Origin: Plantago major
Lineage: Eukaryota; Streptophyta; Magnoliopsida; Lamiales; Plantaginaceae
Length of the DNA: 64,000 nt
Assembly (NCBI GenBank): GCA_026545765.1
Contig: CM048839.1
Location: forward strand, 48,840,677 to 48,904,676
Direction: 5' to 3'
Shown here: positions 36,301 to 47,116 of the stretch, one piece after another
How positions within the stretch are numbered: position 1 is the stretch's first letter
How the letters are laid out: the number at the start of each line of letters is the position of its first letter
Notes under the pieces: model-generated
Database searches by the model: none
What the model was told of the DNA's origin: nothing
What the model saw: the letters and a program-made list of their open reading frames with translations, nothing else
Program-made: the position numbers and the translations under genes

Positions 36301-37489
36301 CTGTCATCTTGTCAAGTCACTGTACGGACTTAATCAAGCTCCTAAGCAGTGGCACGAAAAGTTTGACAACACGTTAGTGTCAAAGGGCTTCTCCATCAAT
36401 GAATGTGATAAATGTATCTACGTAAAAGGGAACTCTGATTCGTTTGTAATGATCTGCTTATACGTAGATGACATGCTCATTACGAGAAGTAGTCTGGAAT
36501 TGATCTCGGAAACCAAGAAGATGTTGAAACAACAATTCGACATGAAAGACATGGGTGTGGCGGATGTGATCTTAGGAATTAAGATTTCTAAGTTTTCCAA
36601 CGGTCTGGTCTTGTCGCAATCTCACTACGTTGAAGACATTCTAAAGAGATATGGCGCATTTGACTTGCCATTTGAAAAGGTACCCATGAATAGGAATCTC
36701 TGTTTGGACAAACATGAAGGAGATCCTATGGACCAAGTGCAATATGCACGAGTAATAGGTAGTCTGATGTACGTAATGAACTGTACTCATCCTGATATTG
36801 CACATGCAGTCAATAAATTGGCTAGGTTCACGCGTAATCCAGGAAGTGACCATTGGAAGGCACTATATCATTTATTGCAGTATCTGAAATACACAATAAA
36901 TTATGGATTACACTATGGAAGATACCCCGCAGTATTGGAAGGATACACTGATGTAACCTGGATATTTGCTGGTGCAAACACCAAGTCCACAAGTGGTTAC
37001 TTGTTTACCATTGGTGGTGGGGCTGTTTCATGGAGATCCTCTAAACAAACCTGCATCGCCCGATCCACGATGGAATCGGAATTTATAGCTTTGGATAAAG
37101 CTGGGGAAGAAGCAGAATGGCTTCGAGAGTTTTTAGAGGATATCCCTTGCTGGGATAAGCCTGTGCCTGCAGTGACGATTCACTGTGACAGTCAATCAGC
37201 TCTAGGAAGGGCACGTAATAGTATGTACAATGGCAAGTCTAGACACATACGTCGTAGACATAAGACCATAAGGCAATTGATCTCTACGGGGGTTATCACT
37301 ATTGATTATGTGAAATCAAAGAATAACATTGCAGATCCGCTAACAAAAGCAATACCGAAAGATCAAGTAATGTACCTGTCTAGGGGAATGGGCCTAGTCC
37401 CACAGATTAAAGGAAATTTACAGCGGCAACCCAACCATACTGACTGGAGATCCCAAGAATTTGGTTCAATGTGGAAAACAAAGTTGTAA
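33380..37489 (+). pseudogene. gag-pol of Copia-B, with several stops and a frameshift
   Basis: The gag frame is open from about 33380 without an ATG (HGEKPEKFTG, FKQWKQKV), with an in-frame TAA at 33972-33974. A frameshift near 34150 precedes the zinc knuckle CFNCGKPGHMKADC and protease WWLDTGATRHIC. Integrase follows (LGHAKYNAIQK, LIHSDLCDL, FIDDNTRYC, RSDRGGEY). In-frame TGA codons at 35711-35713 and 36017-36019 interrupt the link to reverse transcriptase. Reverse transcriptase has [28 protein letters not shown] and CLYVDDMLI with the catalytic YVDD intact, then RNase H ([20 protein letters not shown]) and a C-terminal DPLTKAI. The frame ends at 37489. It is a decayed copy. Confidence 0.9.
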
Positions 37490-38000
37490 AGGACCAGTTA
37501 AGCGCCTCGTGAAGTTTTGTACTTCGAGGTAAGAGCACTTAGGAGTTATACTCCATAAGGACGTTCCCGTGATAGACATTAAGTGCTGCTGCCGTATCGG
37601 GCGGAGGATGAGTCATCGAACTCTTAATGATTGTCTAGAGCTTTTGAGCGGAGCATCAGTGGCAGGATGCTCTTAGAAGGAGATCACCTATTTAAGTGTA
37701 TGAAGTTTGACCGCTTCTACTGAAACACTTAAGAATCAAGGGTGTCCAAGGCCTTTAACGGATAGACAAACCTGGAACGAAACAATAAGGGGAATTATTG
37801 TGTAGTTATCATTGTCTTGGTTTACCGACTGGTTCAAGACATCACGTTCACCGGTTGGCAAGTAAATCCGATGATAGTCTACTAGGGAAAGATTCAAGGC
37901 GAAAAACTATCTCTTCCGATGCAATAAGTTTTCCGCTGGAAAGTCGAGGCTGGAGCACTCCGATGTGCTGTGAGCGTCAATTCTCTTTCATGTGGGGGAT

Positions 38001-38976
38001 TGTTGGAATTTTAGTCTTCCAAAGAGGCTAGTCCATGACTTTGCTACTCAACCAAGAGGGGCCCCACACGTTGGAAATTAAGTTTCTTTAAACGTGTATA
38101 ATCTACTATAGTAGTAGAAGACACTTGAGAAAGAATTACTAAAATTCATTGAAAGGTGAAAGAGTAATTGAAGCTCAAAGTGTGTTGGTTGAAGCATTAA
38201 TATTGGAATGCCAAGAGTTGGAATGGGAGAAGTCCCACATGGCTAAAATTGGGAAAGAATGAACTAGATAAAAATCGAAGACTTGGTTAAAGGGTTGGGC
38301 TCCAAGGGGCACCCATGGTTTTGGAAGGGGGGAGGAGCTAGATGGCTCCATGGCTTGACCCAAGCGCGCCCACCAGGAGCCGGGCCCGGGTCTCGGGTCG
38401 TAGGGTCCGTGGGTCGCGGTCTTGAGTTGGATATTATCCTTTTTGGGCCAGAAACTTACTAAGTTTGGTTAGGTCCAAAAGAATAGTCTAAAATGAAAAG
38501 GCTAGCCCAACAGAGGTGTCTGTTCTGTATGGGCTTCATGAAATGGTGCGATCCATTAAACGTGTTGTACTGTCGAACAAGTGTATACATTAGAAGAAGC
38601 AACTCTTCAAGGACCTGTTCGCGAATAGTCATGTCTCTCATACTCAACTCTTGAAAACTATAAATAGGTCCCCCCAAGATCGAATTTTACACACAATTCG
38701 AAATCCTCTCCTTCTTTCTTCTCTTCTTCTCTTAAGCCTGTCTTTTCCATATTGCAGTAGTCCTCTCGAATTTGCGAGTTCAAGTGCCAGTTCGCAAATT
38801 CACCTGCTGTGTAATCTTGGGAGATATTTTGCTATTTGCAATCGTTGGCATCTAAGCGGGGCAAATTTGTCTTAAGGACCGAGAGACATCTCTCACCGCA
38901 GCAGTCCTTATTTGTTCTGTTTAACTCCAGTCTCATACACTTCCGATACAGTACCCCTCAGTTACAAAAGCCAACA
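38001..38976 (+). repeat. 3' LTR of Copia-B, full length
   Basis: This 976 bp LTR runs TGTTGG...CCAACA. It holds the promoter-like TATAAATAGG at about 38659-38668 followed by a CT-rich leader. The roughly 390 bp core is missing from the other LTR. Confidence 0.9.
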
Positions 38977-38981
38977 GAAAC

Positions 38982-40075
38982 AGAATATACTTGAAAGCCT
39001 CTTCAACTCTATGATTTTCGTACTTGATGGTTCAAGTCAGCTTGTTGAGAATCAACTTAATAGAGTTGAATCAACATCCCTACTAGATGAATGTGCACCA
39101 AAACAATGGGAATTTAGCCATCAACAACGGTGGTTCCGTGGGAGCATTGACGGGATCCATTGCAACAGATTATGGCAGATTATGTTCTTAACCAAGAAAT
39201 TATCTGAAATTTGTGTATGCTCTACTTCATATTGGTCTTTTTAATCGCAGCCAAGATGTTTTTTGTGTTTCTTGTTTTTTTAGCTAATGGGTTTGTTTAC
39301 CTGGTATGTTCTATATATATGGCATATGATCCAAGTGAAGTGATTTCTTGGTTGAGAGCCATTTCATTAACATCCTAGCTAGTGAAGCAAATTCTTGGTC
39401 TTCATAATGTATGTCGGAACTCATTCTAGTCTTAATCGTTCTATTGCATTTGTCCTACAGCCATGATATTGATTATGCATTTCCGTGTTTAAATCAACCT
39501 ATGCACCTTTCCCAAGTATTCAAGTTTGCTTGCTGAGTTTTTCACTTTGTAGCTTGCTTGTAGTTAAGTTATTTACTATATATATTACGATGAGTAGAAT
39601 CACCTCTGTTTGCTGGCGAAAGTTATACTGTAGGATTCACTGGTCGAGATCTGTATGTCGTGTGCCTGTTCTTGATGAAAAAGCTCGGTCAATAACAACT
39701 CCTCCAGTTCAAGTGCATCTCCAGATCTTGTTATTTCCTCATCTCTAACTGTTCTATTCCAATAATATATGAACTGGTAACACGTCCTTATTATCTCCGG
39801 GATGAGATTAAGGTTTATGCATTTTCTCCACATATAGAAGAAATCTTTGTGGCGACCCCTCACCGTATTGAAACATACAATTCCATTCCAAGGCGTTGAA
39901 ATTTATCATCATGTTAACTAAAAGCTAGTGTAGTGATAGTTTGTGGTGAGCACAAAGTTTTCCGTCTCATATTGTTACTCTCAACAGTGCCATCAAGATT
40001 TAACTCAAGTATTTTCTTTATTCCAGATTTTCTGCGGAGGTCAAATGCAGTGTCTTACTAAATACGTTTGTTGTT
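38982..40075. other. spacer between Copia-B and the solo LTR
   Basis: This is host sequence originally downstream of small gene 1. Short open frames (39485-39748, 39600-39863, 38982-39244) have no recognisable product and are not supported by codon pattern. I see no RNA gene or mobile element here. Confidence 0.5.
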
Positions 40076-40080
40076 CATAT

Positions 40081-40608
40081 TGTGAAGTTTGTGGTGTTTT
40101 CGAAGGATTCCAGAAGTTCAGGGATTTGGTTGTTATTTGCAAGTTTAAGTTGGCAATTAACGGTTTTGGTTGAAGAAACGTATTCTGGCTGAGTTAATGA
40201 TAATCTGTTTTTATGCGAGTCGTCAGATCATTTCGTTCAGTTATCATCCAACGGTTGATGTTTCTTCTGGCGATTATAGCTGTGTTCTTCTGGTAAAACA
40301 GAGCTGTTTGGTTTCTTCTTCACCAATCATCACAATTCTTCTGTTTGTTTCTCTGTGATTGAGAGCAGTTTTTGTAGCTGTTGTTGTGAGTTTTGTATAG
40401 GAAATTCGAGCTGTAATTTCATTCAATTTCTCTGTAACAAAGCTGTAAAGTTGAGAAGCTTGAGAAGTAATAAAATCGTCGATTCTCCGTGGATGTAGAT
40501 TGAAGCGATTCAATCGAACCACGTAAAATTCTCTGTGTTTTTGTGTGTTTGTGTTTGTTGTTTGAGTAGTTGATTTGATTGAGGTGTAGATTTGATCGAA
40601 TCCTAACA
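40081..40608 (+). mobile_element. solo LTR related to the Copia-D LTR, with perfect target duplication
   Basis: The sequence TGTGAAGTTTGTGG...CCTAACA is flanked on both sides by CATAT (40076-40080 and 40609-40613). Its 3' part (CTCCGTGGATGTAGATTG, CAATCGAACCACGTAAAATT) closely resembles the LTR of Copia-D at 61615-62284. No internal sequence or second LTR adjoins it, so it is a solo LTR left by LTR-LTR recombination. It lies in the upstream region of small gene 2. Confidence 0.85.
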
Positions 40609-41142
40609 CATATAGATCAGGTAAGTTCATTAAGGTGCATGTTATTTTGCCTAATCTGCAGTCTGATATGAGCTACAATTTGAAAGTTAATTGATGTGTT
40701 AAAGATTTGCAGGGACCAAAATCTTGAAACTTATTAACTTTACAATGACATTCCAAAATGCAAGAGATCATCCGATCACCTGTATAGCCGTTCTCACATT
40801 TGCTTCATGTAAATGATCTTTGATGCAAGAAAGTTTAATCTTTTCAAAGTTCTGTTCAAGGAGAAAATTTACCAGAATCACATACTTCTTGAGTCAGTTG
40901 ACTAGGAAAAGCTTTCTGGAAAACAGAATCAGTCCTGCTGGCGAGCCACTAAGAAGTGAACACATCTTCAACAGGTTCTGTTTCGACTTGCGAATATAGA
41001 TACTTGGATAAATTTGTTAGAAACAGTATTACATATTCTTGGTTAACTAATTGTGTAAGAGGTTCAAGGGAACCTGCATGTCCTTTTTTAAAGGCAGTGG
41101 CCTTTTTTATTCCATAAGAATTTATTTGTATTCTCTGTCCAC

Positions 41143-41166
41143 TGACGACGAACTATCTATATAAAG
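41143..41166 (+). promoter_or_regulatory. TGACG motif and TATA box of small gene 2
   Basis: TGACGACGAACTATCTATAT followed by AAAG: the same TGACG plus TATATAAA arrangement as small gene 1, about 90 bp before the ATG. Confidence 0.5.
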
Positions 41167-41251
41167 ACAAAGCTCATTCGATGCATTTGTAAACAAGACA
41201 AAACTTGAAAACAGTCTAATATCTCGGCAACTTATTTCTTGCATCTAGAGT

Positions 41252-41521
41252 ATGTCAACTAAAGAAGATCTTATTAGTATAGCTATCGAAAACTTTGATT
41301 TAGTTAATGAATTCTTTGAAAAAAAGGGAAGGTCTGGTGCAACAAATCCAACAGTTCCACTCAAAACCACAAGAACTTGTCTTTACCAGTACCAGCCAGA
41401 GCAAGCTCACGTTCATCAGGTGAAACCAGCCGAAAGAATGACAAATAGTTATCAAGTTACGCGGTTTGGGAATGGTGCGTCGGTTGTGGACTACTCAAAG
41501 AGGAAATCTGCAGCTTATTAG
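41252..41521 (+). CDS. small basic protein of an unrecognised plant family, copy 2 (89 aa)
   Basis: A single-exon frame encodes 89 aa: N-terminal MSTKEDLISIAIENFDLVNE, then FFEKKGRSG, a Tyr/Gln/Pro segment LYQYQPEQAHVHQVKPAERM and the C-terminus VVDYSKRKSAAY. It matches copy 1 over its full length, apart from seven extra residues, and shares with copy 3 the pattern K-x-D-L-x-x-I...FF-x-K at the start, HVH in the middle and (D/N)(Y/F)SKR near the end. The promoter, leader and about 150 bp of 3' flank are also duplicated from copy 1. It is predicted soluble, with an amphipathic N-terminal helix. The function is unknown. Confidence 0.72.
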   Translation: MSTKEDLISIAIENFDLVNEFFEKKGRSGATNPTVPLKTTRTCLYQYQPEQAHVHQVKPAERMTNSYQVTRFGNGASVVDYSKRKSAAY

Positions 41522-42476
41522 ACCCAGAAAATGTAGTTAGGCTTGCTCTTGTATTACTTAAGCTTGCTTGTGTTGTGTGATCCTATTACTGGAGTCACCA
41601 GTACATATATGTAGTTGTAAGGTCTGTAATATAAAGTGTTTTCGGCTTTAGAGATTGATCTAATATAAACCAGTAGTTTCTGTTGTTGGCATGAATTATA
41701 TTCGTGTTCCTAATTTAATTAGAGCATTAAGAGGACATGAAATTCATCCTGATATATGCAACTGGGGTAAGCAAAATCTTGATCTACGTGAATTACAAAA
41801 CCATGTGATATCATATATAAATACTTCAGTAATTGAACTGCAGACAACATCTATATATGCATTAAAGCAAAACTGTTTGATTCTTTTAAAGGCATGCATA
41901 GAGAGCGAAAAATCGTATCATCTCTATTACCGATCCTGGATCCATAAACTCAGTCTGTAAATCTGTATTTCCCTTGAAAATGAAACATTACATTTGATAT
42001 GAAATCTTACACCGTCGAACCATTAAACTGGCTAGTGGTAGTACAAGTCTTTGCCATCCTTCTAAGTTCTAACATGGATATTCTACTTGAAAAACAAAAT
42101 GCAGGACCTCCATCTTTATTCCATTTCATTTACATTTACATATATTATTCTCTATGCCCCAACAATAACTTTATGTTGTCCGAATTTCATGCTTAATTGT
42201 TCTTCTTACATGTCTGAAGATCAATATGAACTAATATATGTCTGTCTTGGATCCAAACATAACTAACTAAACAAGATAGACTACATGTCCCGGCAAACAG
42301 TACAAGTATTTTGAGGGATGACAAAAAAATCACCGTCTTGACTTGTAAGAGTACAAAACCATCGGTGTAGGTCTAAAGGTCGGTAAAACAGATTCTAAGA
42401 TGTCCATTACTATTGATAAAGTCATTCAAGAATGGACCATGTACCGATAATTGCTTACACGCCACCGGACATGATC
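41522..42476. other. spacer downstream of small gene 2
   Basis: It includes the 3' flank of small gene 2, similar to that of small gene 1 (GTTAGGCTTGCTCTTGTA, TTTAGAGATTGATC). The open frame 41691-41960 has no recognisable domain and no homologue in the window. No mobile element is evident before the SIRE-like LTR. Confidence 0.5.
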
Positions 42477-42481
42477 TGAGC

Positions 42482-43331
42482 TGAAAGTGCAATTTATTTT
42501 CACTTGCTATTATTAATCATGCCTTTCTTCGTTTTATTAACCGGTTCAATATTTATATTTGTTTTTCTATAGATACTTTGTAGGAAATATCTTCTTGGGC
42601 TGGAACAATACATAATGGGCTTGGGGATCATGGCGTTTGAAGAATATGCTGGACCAACTTGGGCTTGAAGAAAGGATCTAGGCGCAGGCAACTTGTATAA
42701 GGAAGGAGTTTGATTTGCTTTGGACACAAGGAATGCAATCTAAACAAGAAGGAAATAAAGATTCAGTGGAGATTTGCTTAAGGAATATTTCCTCTAAACA
42801 GAACGCAAGAAGCTGGAAGATATTATGCGTTCTTCTTTGCTGATCGAAGCGCTCAAGCATAAATAGAAGAAGAACGTTTGCAAGAAAGTTACACCTTGAG
42901 AGAATTAATTCATAAAACTGAGATATAGGTTTTCTTGCTTTACTAGACATTGATATCGATTTCTCTTGTGAGTAGTCTCTAAGGATTGAAATTTACTTTA
43001 GTGGAGTCAAACTAGAATATGTTTTGTCTGTCTGTTCTAGGTCTAGTGTTTACAGTTTGATCATTCGTTTGTGATTGATTAAACATAATTTTTGTAATTC
43101 TACTTTTTCTGATAGTGGAAATTTAGCCTACGACACGGCCAGTATATTTTATATATACTGGCTAGAATTTATCTGTGGTGTTCAGTATTTTTATCCGCTA
43201 CAACCTGCTTTGTTCTGTTCGTTATTGTTCACTGTTGTCGTTTACTGTTGAAGACACTGTTGACTCATTACCATAGTCAACATCGTCTGAAACTTGTTCA
43301 AAGTACCAATCCCGGTTCAATAGTTCTAACA
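42482..43331 (+). repeat. 5' LTR of the SIRE-like element
   Basis: 850 bp, very similar to 47117-47947. It differs mainly by an extra segment near 42615-42650 (GGGGATCATGGCGTTTGAAG) absent from the right copy. Position 43331 ends the terminal TAACA. Confidence 0.88.
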
Positions 43332-43333
43332 AG

Positions 43334-43345
43334 TGGTATCAGAGC
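43334..43345 (+). other. primer-binding site of the SIRE-like element
   Basis: TGGTATCAGAGC, complementary to the 3' end of plant initiator-Met tRNA, two bases after the 5' LTR. This is the standard Copia primer site. Confidence 0.88.
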
Positions 43346-43384
43346 CAAGCACCTAATTCATTGGTATTTTGGAGTTGGTACTCA

Positions 43385-43765
43385 ATGATGGATCAAGCAA
43401 ATCCCTATTTTTGTAGTTTTTATATGATAGATTTTACTGATTTTTCCAATACGGATGTTTGGAAGATCATACATTGTGCATATATCAAATCATTTGATAT
43501 GTGTGCATGTATATCTATTACACGTAACTATAGTTTTGTTCCTACTCTTCACGATGCAGGTAATGATGTGGAACATCTTGATAAAGAAGATTGGAACAGG
43601 GATGAGCTAATGGAAATACAAACTGGTGTACTGAACTGTGATGTTGTCCTTACTGTTGAGTCAACATTGGACATAACATTGAAGCCAGACACAATAATTG
43701 AAATATATAGGCAGGTTGCTAGACTGTGCAAAAAGGTGAGACATGATCTATCTATTAGGATATAG
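43385..43765 (+). pseudogene. unrecognised ORF of the SIRE-like element, ending in an internal TAG
   Basis: From ATG at 43385 the frame encodes about 126 aa (MMDQANPYFCSFYMIDFTDF, then NTDVWKIIHCAYIKSFDMC and LDKEDWNRDELMEIQTGVL). After TAG at 43763-43765 the same frame stays open for a further 45 or so codons (MVGCLLSSYPDFMHVVSVYA) until the (TA)n tract. Its place just after the primer site is where gag would start, but there is no zinc knuckle and I cannot match it to a known gag domain. It may be a decayed gag N-terminus or an element-specific protein. Confidence 0.45.
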
Positions 43766-43907
43766 AATAATCTTTTTGGATCTTACATGGTTGGTTGCCT
43801 CTTATCTAGTTATCCTGATTTTATGCATGTAGTTTCTGTGTATGCTAGATACTCTTTCAACTCTAACAACACACTTCATCTGAAGGCTAAAAAACATGTT
43901 TTGATAG

Positions 43908-44008
<101 letters not shown>

Positions 44009-44265
44009 AACATGTTTTTGATATGATTGTACATGTTTTTGTTTTGTGATTGGGTTGGAGATATGAATGTTAGAAATTCCACAAGTCGATGATTTTCCTA
44101 TTTGAGCGATAATATGGTATATTGGCTTAAACTGGCGGATATCCCTTTTAGTAAACTTAAAAATCATGATAGATTATTCTGTTTAAGGTGGTTTACTGCC
44201 ATGTGCTTTATTTGATTATCATTGTTGGCGTCAATGTTATCTCAACATCAGTGATAACATTGAAC

Positions 44266-44286
44266 AAAAAAAAAAAAAAAAAAAAA
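44266..44286. repeat. poly-A tract of 21 bases
   Basis: An uninterrupted A run inside the SIRE-like element. The sequence just upstream (TCAACATCAGTGATAACATTG) has the element's AACATTG-type motif and shows no target duplication, so it is not clearly a separate retroposon end. Confidence 0.7.
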
Positions 44287-44686
44287 TTGGCTTAGTCTGT
44301 TGCTTGCTGTCTCTTCCGTGTTTCTTGTGTGCCTAACTGTTTTACAAAGGTCTCTCTTTCTGGAACTAATTGTGGCTGTCTTTTCTTTAGTAGTGATGTC
44401 TTATTGAAAATCCCTTGAAATCAAAGCTCAAAGTTTCTTGGTTTGTGTTGTTGTTCCTATTATTTGATCATAAATACCATCTTTTGAGCTTGATTGTGGC
44501 CTTTTTCTATGCTATTCACTCACCGTATGAAAGCTTTGATTGGTTTGACTGTACCACCTGTGTTTTTGTGGGTTCTAGTCACCTTGGGAAGTATGTATTG
44601 AAAGCTTTAAAGAGATAATAAAACCTCTCCTTGATTAAATAAAAGTGCTTTCTTACAAATGGAATAGCTAGATATAGCATGCTTTC

Positions 44687-44902
44687 ACACTGGGGTGCTT
44701 GGGGTTCCGACTGCCTTCATCCGTTGTGATTACTTGTTTGAGGTTGTTTCTATAAAAGTGACACATCAAATGAGTACGCATTGGGATACTGGGGTGTATG
44801 GGGTTCAGGCTGCCTGCATTCAGTTCGATGTGCTCACCTGTGTTGCCTAAAAGAAATTGTGTTGTTACTGGCGTGATTGGGGTTCCGGCCGCCTTCATTC
44901 AG
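44687..44902. repeat. three spaced copies of an ACTGGGGTG...GGGGTTCCG...GCCTTCAT unit
   Basis: Starts lie at about 44689, 44788 and 44867. Each has ACTGG(G/C)GTG, then GGGGTTC(C/A)GG and CTGCCT(T/G)CAT or CCGCCTTCAT. GC-rich cores contrast with AT-rich surroundings. Their role is unknown; they lie in the pol-less inner region of the SIRE-like element. Confidence 0.65.
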
Positions 44903-45454
44903 TAGACGACCTTTTCACACAAATAAATAAATTTTTCTATGTGTAATAAAAGTACATATCTTGGAGAGTTAATTAAAAGTCTCTGTTGAGTTGTAAACTT
45001 CAGTCCCCTTCTTGACTTGATATATAACACCATATCTACCTTGTGTGTCTGCTTTACTTTTGATCCTTGAGTAATGGCTAAGTGCTCAGACTAAGTCTTA
45101 TGAGCTATTTATCAGCTTTTCTTGTGGTGTGGATCATGCATGTTTTATTTGCAACCCTTTCTTGTTACTGCGAGTTTACAATAAAGGGTTTGATGCAAGT
45201 GTTGCCTGCTTCGTTAAGACAACATCCCACTAGAAGTTGTTGCCAGTTCGAGTTTCCTTTGTTTTATATGAGAGACTTTCCTTTTATTTTCCAAGTTTCG
45301 AGAGAAAGATTTGTCTTTTAGAGGGAGGGATTTCTTAGGGAAGTGTTTTTTTCTGGGGTATTTTTTACTTTGTTAAAGCTTGATTTATATTATCTTTGAA
45401 ACTTGCTAAAACTTCTCCACAAGTGGTAGTTTTTAATTGATTGTCTCCAATCTA

Positions 45455-45945
45455 GTTAAGAAAATCTTTGTTCTCAAAAATCTTTTATGAATGTGGTTCA
45501 TTGATTTTTGGTTGTGTCTCAAAGGTTTCTTTGCAGCCCTTGGATTGAAGTGTGTTATTCCCTTTCCATCCTAATATCCTTTCTCTCGTACTTTCTCATT
45601 GCTCTCTGAAACTTTTTGTCTAATGCTCTGTTTCTGGAGAATAATCTTGCACTGCGTGAGGGGAGTCACTGGATTTTTCAATGTTGAATTCAATGTTGCG
45701 TCAACATCAACCTCCAGCATTGCGCAGCTCTTATTGCAGGTCCTATTAATGAAGTCCACAGCTCAGTATTGATCTGAAAAAATTAGTAGCATCTCTTCAG
45801 AATATGAGAAGATGTTTGGTTGCTCTCCTTTTTATCACAAAAAGTAGGAGATCTGTTGAGTGTTTTGAGTTAAGAAAATCTTCGTTTCCAAAAGTCTTTT
45901 TATGATTGTTCTTCATTCATTTTTGGTTATGTCCCAAGATTTTCT
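45455..45945. repeat. direct repeat of a 75 bp block inside the SIRE-like element
   Basis: TTAAGAAAATCTTTGTTCTC at about 45456 and TTAAGAAAATCTTCGTTTCC at about 45871 each start a block of about 75 bp that continues AAA(A/G)TCTTTT...TTCATTGATTTTTGGTT. It is a decayed internal duplication. Confidence 0.55.
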
Positions 45946-46864
45946 AAATTCATTTTTGGAGTGAAGTTTGTTGATCATATACCATCTCCTCATCACTCAC
46001 ACTCGTTGCATATCTTCTTATCACCTTCTGTGAACTTGGTTGATTATTTTGAGAGATATCTTTCTTCTCAAAAAAGGGGGAGAAGAGATGAGAAACTGAA
46101 CAAGAAAGCTAACATACTCTCTTTTGTTATGTTACTCTCATCTAAAGGTTGAGGGGAGTTTTGTAGTTTCATGTCTGTTAGATTTACTTGCTTCTAACGA
46201 GTTTGTTCAGGTGTGTTTTTGTGAAGAAAGACAAAAAGGGGGAGATTGAAGTAAAGTGTTGACTGCAGTGTTGTGTCAACATTGCAGACAACTTTGTTTA
46301 CTGCACCTATCTTATGTTTCTATGTGAGTTATTTTGTCTTTATTCACTAACTACTGAGTGCATGAATTGTCAACAAAAGAAGTATGATTATAATGGATTA
46401 TGTTCTATCTTGTCTCTCTCTTTGACGAAACTCTAGAAAGATATCGTCCTTTCCAATATCTCTACTTAACTGCCTTGGTTTGATCTTGTTGTTTCTACAA
46501 TGTATTCTGTTGTTAATGCCGGGAATGTTGTTACCAATGTTGAGTCAACATTGATCCTCAATATTGCTTGTTTCCCTGCTATTACCTTTACAGAGTCCGG
46601 CATGATGGTTTTGGCACAGATAGAAGTATTATATACTCTTTGACTCTCTTCAGCTACAGATTAAGAGTTTTATTGAAGAGTGATTCCTCTCCTTTCCTCA
46701 CAAAAAGGGGAGAGTATATTCTGGATTCCGGTCTCCATTCTTAAGTGTTTTTCTCTATCCTTTATCAAGGGGGAGTTATTGATTAAGGGGGAGATTTCAT
46801 ATGTCTTGATTAATTTATTAATCACTTAACAAGTTTTGTGAAGAAAGGCGAAATTAAGGGGGAG

Positions 46865-47116
46865 ATTGAAAGTGCAATTTATTGCACTTGATATTCGAAC
46901 TTGTTTAATGTTAATTTAGCCTTTATTCACATTTTAACTAGTTCAACGTTTTTAGTTGTTTTCTAGTGATTATTCTGTAGATTAAAAGAATTGGCTTTTT
47001 GGACTTTACTCTAGAATGTAATCTAGCCCTTATATGAGTTGCTTGATTTTGTCTTGTTTTTCCTACTAACTACACTTCAGGTTTTTCTGAAGAAAGGCAA
47101 GTATTAAGGGGGAGAT
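46865..47116 (+). repeat. extra LTR-like start before the 3' LTR of the SIRE-like element
   Basis: TTAAGGGGGAGAT at about 46853 is followed by TGAAAGTGCAATTTATTGCA, the same polypurine tract plus LTR start seen at 47117. The next 230 bp diverge from the LTR before a second AAGGGGGAGAT. It looks like a degenerate partial LTR in tandem with the real one. Confidence 0.6.

Larger units (their letters stand above)
32803..38976 (+). mobile_element. Copia LTR retrotransposon (Copia-B) downstream of small gene 1
   Basis: The LTRs lie at 32803-33368 and 38001-38976, flanked by a 5 bp target duplication, GAAAC (32798-32802 and 38977-38981). The right LTR starts TGTTGGAATTTTAG and both end AAGCCAACA; the left one starts CGTTGG, a single T to C change. 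A polypurine tract, GTGGGGGAT, precedes the right LTR. The inside encodes gag, protease, integrase, reverse transcriptase and RNase H in Copia order on the plus strand. The left LTR lacks roughly 390 bp present in the right one, and no standard primer-binding site follows it. Confidence 0.93.

Noticed and set aside
41691-41960. ORF of 89 codons downstream of small gene 2
   Set aside because: No domain, no paralogue at small gene 1, and no promoter or splice evidence.
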